6,394 bases of DNA from Bacteroidota bacterium (GTDB lineage Bacteria; Bacteroidota; Ignavibacteria; Kapaibacteriales; UBA2268), in assembly GCA_027371665.1 (NCBI GenBank), contig DAHXMP010000020.1:1-6394 (forward strand). Direction: 5' to 3'. Positions 1 through 4,935 of this stretch are shown here, piece after piece; position 1 is the first letter of the stretch, and each line of letters starts with the position of its first letter. The notes beneath the pieces were generated by a model. It did no database searches, was not told the DNA's origin, and was given only the letters and a program-made list of their open reading frames with translations. A program made the position numbers and the translations under genes.

Positions 1-1269
1 CTGCTCACTTGTTATATTTTCATCTATGTAGGCAAAATCGCAATCGTTATCCAGTGCCTGGGCAAGAATCCTGAAAAACATCGAAGGAAAATGAATATCT
101 TCATCCTGGAGCACAGCAAAACCTGCAATCGTAATTTTCTCTTTTACAGTGATAATTGATTTGTTACCTTCGATTCGCAATGCAGCATTAGCTGCTTTAA
201 GTGCGAGCTTTTCATGGAACTCAGAAGAAATTGTAATTTTCTCTTTTCCTGACTTTTTTTCAAACAAGCCGCACCATTCTTTTTCATTGATTATTTTTTC
301 AACTGCATTTTTTACTTGTATTTTAAGTTTCTCATCTTTTGAAATAATTCTTTCAAGGACATTAATTGCTTCGAAACAATCAACAGGAAGAAGAGCGATA
401 TCCGCACCTGCCCTAAACACTTTCTCAATCGCTTCGGCATTTGAAAATGATATTGTAATAGCATTCATATCGAGAGCGTCGGTTATAATCAAACCGTTGA
501 AATTCAATTCCTGCCTTAATAATTTGCTTATCAATTCTGATGAAAGAGAAGCCGGCAAACCCGAATTGTCAATCGAAGGCACTGATAAATGGCCCATCAT
601 AACTGAATGGACACCATTTTTAATGTCATTTATAAACGGTTTCAATTCGTGAGAAAGAAGCTCTTCTTTACTTTTGTTCAAAACAGGCAGTGACAAGTGA
701 GAATCAACAGATGTATCGCCATGCCCCGGGAAATGCTTTGCACAAGCGATTACATTTTCGGATTGAGTGCCTTGAATATAAGCCAGGCTGTGCTTTTCGA
801 CTGTTTCGGAATCTTCGCCGAAAGACCTGATATTTATTATCGGATTTTTCGGATTCGAATTAATATCACAAACAGGAGCGAGATTCCAGTTAATGCCGAT
901 GGCTTTTGCTTCCATTGCAATCGCTTTTGCTACCTGGAAAGTCATTTCAGGATTATCAGTTTTGCCCAAAGCCATTGCATGTGGAAAGTCAGTCCCATTC
1001 TTTAGCCTCATTGTTAAGCCGTTCTCGAAATCTGCACAGAATAATAATGGTATTTCAGCTCTTCTCTGTAGTTCCGTGAGCATTTTTGAGGTTTCTTCCT
1101 TAGTACCGGAAAAAACGCAAAATCCGCCTATTCCAAGTTCAGCAAGACGAAGTTTTTCTTTTTTGTACTCTTCATCGAGGAAATATTCGTCAGACGAAAT
1201 CCTCCCGAATATGCACTGTGCTGCAAGGCGGCGGTTTGAAAGTGTTTCTATGTTTATATTTTGATTCAT
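1..1269 (-). CDS. nagZ: GH3 beta-N-acetylhexosaminidase, NagZ-like (3' end outside window)
   Basis: Reading leftward from the ATG at 1269-1267, 423 codons stay open to base 1 with no stop, so the C-terminus is missing. The product is a glycoside hydrolase family 3 enzyme that should remove terminal beta-N-acetylglucosamine, as NagZ does from muropeptides during wall recycling. Seen in the translation: a TIM-barrel domain at about residues 15-330 with ADFENG (79-84), NWNLAPVCDIN (127-137), NIRSFGED (146-153), the NagZ signature KHFPGHGDTSVDSH (178-191) and TDALDM (263-268). By family knowledge the DSH motif (189-191) supplies the acid/base histidine H191, and D264 is the nucleophile. Residues from about 350, including ALKAANAALRI (356-366), begin a second C-terminal domain, as in two-domain Bacillus-type enzymes. 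There is no signal peptide, which suggests a cytoplasmic enzyme. It is the last visible gene of the leftward operon, 4 bases after the thioesterase stop. The family is certain; the exact substrate is inferred. Confidence 0.93.
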   Translation of the reverse strand, partial: MNQNINIETLSNRRLAAQCIFGRISSDEYFLDEEYKKEKLRLAELGIGGFCVFSGTKEETSKMLTELQRRAEIPLLFCADFENGLTMRLKNGTDFPHAMALGKTDNPEMTFQVAKAIAMEAKAIGINWNLAPVCDINSNPKNPIINIRSFGEDSETVEKHSLAYIQGTQSENVIACAKHFPGHGDTSVDSHLSLPVLNKSKEELLSHELKPFINDIKNGVHSVMMGHLSVPSIDNSGLPASLSSELISKLLRQELNFNGLIITDALDMNAITISFSNAEAIEKVFRAGADIALLPVDCFEAINVLERIISKDEKLKIQVKNAVEKIINEKEWCGLFEKKSGKEKITISSEFHEKLALKAANAALRIEGNKSIITVKEKITIAGFAVLQDEDIHFPSMFFRILAQALDNDCDFAYIDENITSEQ

Positions 1270-1273
1270 TCTA

Positions 1274-1753
1274 TTAATCAATAAATTTAATATTATCTCC
1301 CTCAAAATTTTTAAGCCATTGGCGAAAAGTGTCGTTGATTCTTTCAGGCTGGCGTGTCTTTACATTAATGCCGACAAGAACTGCTGAGGCTTTGACGAGG
1401 ATATTGCCATCATTCAAACGGATAACGTTTTCAAAGCCGACGGATGAATTTTTCACGAAAGAAGTACGTGTCAGAATTTCATATTCATCATCGAAAGAGG
1501 CGGTATTAAAATAATCAATTTCCGAATGAACGACCATGACAGGAAAACTGTAGAGAGATAATTTGCTGTCAGTATTTCCGCTGATGTTCCTCAAATACTC
1601 CGCCCTCGCCCACTCGAGCCAGTAAAAGTATCGAATGTTGTGTACGACGCCATAAGAGTCAACTTCATAAAATTTGACTCTACCCCTGCTTTTGAATTTA
1701 AAAAGATGAAGTGAATTATTGATTTCTTCTAAGATTTTGTCCGATTTATCCAT
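1274..1753 (-). CDS. Acyl-CoA thioesterase, 4HBT/YbgC hotdog family
   Basis: This 159-residue protein is of the usual size for single-domain hotdog thioesterases, which hydrolyse acyl-CoA thioesters in the cytoplasm. The diagnostic segment VKFYEVDSYGVVHNIRYFYW (26-45) is followed by LEWARAEYL (46-54). By homology D32 is the catalytic aspartate of the 4-hydroxybenzoyl-CoA thioesterase type, and the GVVHNIRY stretch begins the long hotdog helix. The later strands fit the fold: FPVMVVHSEIDYFNTA, then DEYEILTRTSFVKNSSVGFE, then the ILVKASAVLVGIN strand. About 25 residues precede the motif, somewhat more than in short YbgC proteins, but no other methionine lies between them, so the ATG at 1753 is kept. 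The gene ends in tandem stops (TAA then TAG, 1276-1271), and the next ATG follows one base later, so translational coupling to the GH3 gene is plausible. The substrate cannot be told from sequence; a Tol-Pal-linked YbgC role is not supported because no tol or pal genes are here. Confidence 0.9.
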   Translation of the reverse strand: MDKSDKILEEINNSLHLFKFKSRGRVKFYEVDSYGVVHNIRYFYWLEWARAEYLRNISGNTDSKLSLYSFPVMVVHSEIDYFNTASFDDEYEILTRTSFVKNSSVGFENVIRLNDGNILVKASAVLVGINVKTRQPERINDTFRQWLKNFEGDNIKFID

Positions 1754-1769
1754 ATCTAATTTTTCAATT

Positions 1770-2234
1770 TTATTTTGAATTAAAGAATTGATTCATTGTA
1801 TTGAATAAAGAATCATGAAAATCGGAAAAAATTTTGTAATCATCATCCTTTTGAGAATTTAGATACACAGTTAATAATTGGGCATCCTTTTTCAACTTCA
1901 GAAAAACATCATTCAGATTATCAATTAATTTACTGTCTGTTTCACTTAATTCTCCTGATTTTTTCAACTTTGACAATCCTTCAACATTCATATCAATTGT
2001 TGAAATAATTGAGGCAGTAACATTTTCATAATCTTTATAATAATCAGGATTATCATCGAGGTCTATGTTCTGCTTAATTACTGAAATTGATAAATAGGTA
2101 AGATATAGCCCTGATGATGACATTTTACCAATAGTTTCAAGATAAATATTTTTTACCTCACTTTGAGCTTGCTGGGAGAAAAGGCTGTTAAAACCGACAA
2201 GAGCAACAATAAATGATAAATATACTTTTTTCAT
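1770..2234 (-). CDS. Small exported protein of unknown family
   Basis: I do not recognise the family of this 154-residue protein. Residues 1-20 form a clear signal peptide: MKK, a hydrophobic core YLSFIVALVGF, then NSLFS with likely cleavage before QQ at 21. There is no lipobox cysteine, and no cysteine anywhere in the protein, so it should be a soluble periplasmic or secreted protein rather than a lipoprotein. The mature part (about 134 residues) lacks further membrane segments and reads as mostly helical and charged, with many Lys, Asp, Asn and Ser residues. It includes a stretch KLKKSGELSETDSKLIDNLN (89-108) with a helix-break-helix look, so a small helical bundle is an inference. A weak GAGG sits four bases before the ATG on the minus strand. 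It lies between ltaE (26 bases away) and the thioesterase (16 bases away) in the same direction. Sampled 60-base lines here are 23-30% G+C, against 45% in one line of the GH3 gene. No function is assigned. Confidence 0.8.
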   Translation of the reverse strand: MKKVYLSFIVALVGFNSLFSQQAQSEVKNIYLETIGKMSSSGLYLTYLSISVIKQNIDLDDNPDYYKDYENVTASIISTIDMNVEGLSKLKKSGELSETDSKLIDNLNDVFLKLKKDAQLLTVYLNSQKDDDYKIFSDFHDSLFNTMNQFFNSK

Positions 2235-2260
2235 CGAACCTCGCCAGACTATGGATTAAT

Positions 2261-3298
2261 TCATTTTTTTTCTAAATTGTTCAAAACATCTTTAATAATA
2301 TTTGAAGCGTCAGAAATCATATTTTTTTCAACCTGGAAATGAAAAACAACCCGGACAGAATTATTCCCGAGATGGAGCAACAAGAGACCTTTATTACGAC
2401 ATTCCTGTTCAAACTCATCGCCACTGATTTTTTTATCTATATCGAAATACAACATATTAGTTTCAACCTTGTTTTTGTCGAGTTTAATAAACTCCGACTC
2501 TGAAAGCAAAACAGCTAATTCTTTTGCTTTTTGATGGTCATAATTTATTAAAGGCAGGTTATTTTTAAGTGCAAACAAGCCTGCTGCTGCAATTATTCCA
2601 GCCTGACGCATACCTCCACCCATCAGCTTACGTTTTCTCCTACCTTCATTAATCAATTCCCTTGAGCTTACAAGCAGAGAACCGACCGGTGCACCCAAAC
2701 CTTTTGAAAGACACACTGAAACCGTGTCGAAAGGTTCAGCATACTCCTTTGGAGAAATGCCTGTAGCGGCACAAGCATTCCAAAGTCTTGCCCCATCGCA
2801 ATGGAATGACATTTTGTTCTGAATAACAATTTCCTTAACTTTTCTTATGTAATCAAGAGGTATAATTGTTCCTCCATGCCTGTTATGAGTATTTTCAATA
2901 CAAATTAAAGCTGAATGCGGAAAATGGTCATCGAGCACGCGTATTGAATTTTTAATTTCATTAATGTCCATAATTCCCTTTTCCGTTTTTATAGGACGTA
3001 GCTGAACGCCTGAAATAACGGCAGGAGCGGCAGCCTCATAATAGAAAATATGGGAATCGGCATCAAGAATAACTTCGTCAGCTCTTTTTGTTTGAACAGC
3101 TATAGCAATTTGGTTGCTCATTGTTCCCGAAGGCACGAAAAGAGCCTCTTCTTTACCTAATAAGGAGGCTGTAAACTCCTGCAATTCGTTCACAGAAGGG
3201 TCGTCGCCAAAAACATCATCACCAACAACAGCATTGGCGATAGCCTGCCTCATCTCTTTTGTAGGAACAGTAACCGTATCGCTTCTTAAGTCAATCAT
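2261..3298 (-). CDS. ltaE: Low-specificity L-threonine aldolase (PLP-dependent)
   Basis: The 345-residue product matches the usual length and motif order of low-specificity threonine aldolases. These fold-type I PLP enzymes cleave L-threonine or L-allo-threonine to glycine and acetaldehyde in the cytoplasm. The opening MIDLRSDTVTVPTKEM (1-16) and GDDVFGDDPSVNELQ (26-40) are signature sequences, followed by the cofactor phosphate region PSGTMSNQ (56-63). By family knowledge H83 (DADSHIF) stacks on the PLP ring and D168 with R171 (FHCDGARLW) hold the cofactor. K199 in CLSKGLGAPVGS forms the Schiff base, and R316 (SVRVVFH) contacts the substrate carboxylate. H125 in the DDHF segment aligns with the substrate-side histidine described for the E. 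coli enzyme. All key residues are present, so activity is likely. The ATG at 3298 lies 3 bases after the stop of the kinase-family gene, so co-transcription is very likely. Six of its 14 arginines use CGN codons, unlike glgA. Confidence 0.97.
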   Translation of the reverse strand: MIDLRSDTVTVPTKEMRQAIANAVVGDDVFGDDPSVNELQEFTASLLGKEEALFVPSGTMSNQIAIAVQTKRADEVILDADSHIFYYEAAAPAVISGVQLRPIKTEKGIMDINEIKNSIRVLDDHFPHSALICIENTHNRHGGTIIPLDYIRKVKEIVIQNKMSFHCDGARLWNACAATGISPKEYAEPFDTVSVCLSKGLGAPVGSLLVSSRELINEGRRKRKLMGGGMRQAGIIAAAGLFALKNNLPLINYDHQKAKELAVLLSESEFIKLDKNKVETNMLYFDIDKKISGDEFEQECRNKGLLLLHLGNNSVRVVFHFQVEKNMISDASNIIKDVLNNLEKK

Positions 3299-3301
3299 AA
3301 T

Positions 3302-3964
3302 TTACAATAAATTAATAAAAGATAAATGGAAAATCTGCCTGGATATTAATTCGCCGAGCCACATTAGTGTACAAATTGTTGCCGGAATTGTTATATTATC
3401 GTCTATTTTCAAAACTCTGGAGGCAGCTTCAACAAATCCACCGATAAATGATGCAATGTAACCTATAACAAAGTAAGTCCATATGGCTTTGTTAAAATAA
3501 CCAATAAAAGAAATAACAAGAAAAGCCATAAAAATAAATGCAGATGTACCTTCAAGACTTTTATCGAATAAAGGAGTCCTGCCAAATTTCCTTCCAAACA
3601 GGCAAGCACTAATATCTGATAATATCAAAATAGAAAATCCCGTTACAAATAAAATTTTAGGAAAAATAATAATTCCAATAGATGCCGAAATTAACACCCA
3701 TGATGCACCATTCAAAGTAAACTCCTGTTCAATCTCGTGTCGGCGAAGCATTTTTCCAAAAAAGAACCTTACAAACCATTGTGCTTTATTTTTTCTTTTA
3801 CTTAATACATCCGTCAAAACAAATACTAACATGACTGGTATAAGAATTGATAGAGCTGTTAATTTAGGGATAAAGCTATATATTATAGGAATTGATAATG
3901 CGATTAAATGTATGCTTTTACGTATTATCTCCTGACTATAGGGTATTTCCTGGAATTCGTCCAT
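3302..3964 (-). CDS. Diacylglycerol/polyprenol kinase family membrane protein (SEC59/DGK1/VTE5 type)
   Basis: This 220-residue integral membrane protein resembles the SEC59/DGK1/VTE5 group, whose characterised eukaryotic and plant members phosphorylate dolichol, diacylglycerol or phytol using CTP. Near the N-terminus is RKSIH (15-19). Hydrophobic segments lie at about 17-33, 36-53, 86-101, 104-121, 141-156, 162-178 and 191-207. The cytosolic signature FGRKFGRTPLFDKSLEGTSA (123-142) follows an Asp (D117), and VEAASRVLKIDDNITIPA (178-195) gives the family DDN-TIP motif. The family is related to CTP-using phosphatidate cytidylyltransferases, and automatic annotation often uses that name, but the GRKFG...KSLEGT and DDNITIP pattern favours the kinase group. 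The substrate is unknown. The ATG at 3964 is firm because RKSIH comes so soon after it. It is the first gene of the leftward operon and starts 18 bases from the divergent ispE; a role in polyprenol or isoprenoid-alcohol phosphorylation is speculation from that context. Confidence 0.85.
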   Translation of the reverse strand: MDEFQEIPYSQEIIRKSIHLIALSIPIIYSFIPKLTALSILIPVMLVFVLTDVLSKRKNKAQWFVRFFFGKMLRRHEIEQEFTLNGASWVLISASIGIIIFPKILFVTGFSILILSDISACLFGRKFGRTPLFDKSLEGTSAFIFMAFLVISFIGYFNKAIWTYFVIGYIASFIGGFVEAASRVLKIDDNITIPATICTLMWLGELISRQIFHLSFINLL

Positions 3965-3982
3965 TTTAAAAAATATGGTATT
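3965..3982. promoter_or_regulatory. 18-base divergent start-to-start gap
   Basis: Only 18 AT-rich bases separate the ATG of the leftward kinase-family gene (3964) from the ATG of ispE (3983). Any promoters and 5' leaders must therefore lie inside the opposing genes. On the minus strand a TATAAT hexamer occurs at 4001-3996, about 31 bases before the leftward ATG, a suitable distance for a -10 element. The matching -35 position reads TAAGTT, a poor match. No convincing promoter for ispE was seen, and neither gene has a Shine-Dalgarno sequence. This is a candidate regulatory region only. Confidence 0.35.
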
Positions 3983-4831
3983 ATGATAACATTAAATTAT
4001 AAAGCTTACGCAAAAATAAACTTAGGCTTAGAAATTTTGTACAAACGGCAGGACAGATACCATGAAATTAATACTATTTTTTCACGTATCAGCCTTGCCG
4101 ATGACATCAATATCTGCAAAAATAGCGAATTATCCGTTAATTGTGTATCTGAAGATGAGATTGCACAGGAAGATAACCTGGCATATAAAGCAGCATTGCT
4201 TCTCAGGAGGCATTACAAAGTAAAGGAGGGTGCCGAAATAGAAGTAATAAAAAAAATTCCAACCGGTGCTGGCCTTGGCGGCGGCAGTTCAGATGCCGCA
4301 ACGACACTCAAAGGTTTGTCTGAGCTATGGAATATTCCCGTAGATTTGAACATTTTGTTAAAAATTGCATCCGATATAGGTGCTGATGTCCCTTATTTCC
4401 TAAGACAAGGAATGGCAGTAGCTTCAGGTAGAGGGGAAAAACTTGAATACTTCAAACTGGATTTGCCTTACACCGTTCTTTTAGTTATGCCGGGTAATAA
4501 AATTTCGTCAAAATGGGCATATCAGAATCTTGCCATCGGCTATTTAAGGAAGAATCCCACTGATTTAAGGACTGCCCTTATTAATTCTGTAAATAAATCT
4601 GAATTATTAAAAAAATCCATAACAAACGATTTTGAGGGGTCAATTTTCAAAAAATACCCTGAATTAAAAGTAATAAAATCCAAATTATATAAATCTGGTG
4701 CTGTCCTGTCCCTATTGAGCGGAAGCGGTTCATCAATCTATGGATTATATACATCAAGAGGGGAAGCAGAGAAAGCCATGAAGATTTTTACGGGTTACAG
4801 AATTGAAGTTTGCGATTTTATTATACTTTAG
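3983..4831 (+). CDS. ispE: 4-diphosphocytidyl-2-C-methyl-D-erythritol kinase
   Basis: IspE is the ATP-dependent GHMP kinase that phosphorylates the 2-hydroxyl of CDP-methylerythritol in the MEP route to IPP and DMAPP. The 282-residue product has the usual length. Seen in order: YAKINLGLEI (9-18) with the conserved K11, RYHEINTIF (25-33), the glycine-rich ATP loop PTGAGLGGGSSDAA (93-106), DIGADVPYFL (131-140) with catalytic D135, and the third GHMP motif LLSGSGSSIYG (244-254). The reading frame is open further upstream to an ATG at 3908, but that start would add 25 hydrophobic residues with no family counterpart and overlap the divergent gene. MITLNYKAYAKINL at 3983 matches how the family begins. 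The usual DGYHE segment reads DRYHE here, with arginine for glycine (R25). It is followed by glgA on the same strand after 104 bases. Two of 11 arginines use CGN codons. All catalytic residues are present. Confidence 0.97.
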   Translation: MITLNYKAYAKINLGLEILYKRQDRYHEINTIFSRISLADDINICKNSELSVNCVSEDEIAQEDNLAYKAALLLRRHYKVKEGAEIEVIKKIPTGAGLGGGSSDAATTLKGLSELWNIPVDLNILLKIASDIGADVPYFLRQGMAVASGRGEKLEYFKLDLPYTVLLVMPGNKISSKWAYQNLAIGYLRKNPTDLRTALINSVNKSELLKKSITNDFEGSIFKKYPELKVIKSKLYKSGAVLSLLSGSGSSIYGLYTSRGEAEKAMKIFTGYRIEVCDFIIL

Positions 4832-4935
4832 AATTTTATTGTTAATTTTAATTTTTTTTATTTCTCAAATAATTAAATGAAAAAAAACTATTTAATTCAA
4901 AAAATTGAAAATTCAGAAAAATATATCAGGAAAAC
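4832..4935 (+). promoter_or_regulatory. AT-rich ispE-glgA intergenic region with small inverted repeats
   Basis: This 104-base gap is almost all A and T. It holds a run of eight T (4852-4859), a perfect 8-base inverted repeat AATTAAAT/ATTTAATT (4871-4878 and 4890-4897, 11-base loop), and a TTCAA/TTGAA repeat (4896-4900 and 4905-4909, 4-base loop) that overlaps it by two bases. The stems contain little or no G-C, so a rho-independent terminator is not supported. A TTGTTA at 4839-4844 could be a -35-like element, but no -10 lies at normal spacing, and I found no clear Bacteroidota TAnnTTTG element. The region probably holds the glgA promoter, by position only. Confidence 0.3.
4928..4931 (+). 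promoter_or_regulatory. Weak ribosome binding site of glgA
   Basis: AGGA lies four bases before the glgA ATG at 4936, a short spacing. Together with the canonical MKILLTSAEVAPFAKTGG opening it supports this start. An upstream ATG at 4877 is out of frame. Apart from a GAGG before the exported-protein gene, this is the only Shine-Dalgarno-like sequence I saw near a start in the window. Confidence 0.4.

Noticed and set aside
149..1264. Open frames on the plus strand at 149-652, 697-1005 and 893-1264
   Set aside because: They lie antisense to the GH3 gene, whose minus-strand frame carries all the family motifs. Their translations show no recognisable domain.
1274..1753. Naming the thioesterase ybgC of the Tol-Pal system
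   Set aside because: The hotdog family is clear, but no tol or pal gene is in the window and the motif fits 4HBT-type thioesterases in general.
3114..3461. Plus-strand open frame across the ltaE-kinase junction
   Set aside because: It is antisense to two well-supported genes and shows no motif.
3908..3982. Longer ispE start at 3908
   Set aside because: It adds 25 hydrophobic residues with no counterpart in IspE and overlaps the start of the divergent gene. The ATG at 3983 gives the standard N-terminus and length.
4852..4909. Rho-independent terminator after ispE
   Set aside because: The T run has no G-C stem before it, and the nearby inverted repeats are almost entirely A-T, so chance occurrence in AT-rich DNA is more likely.
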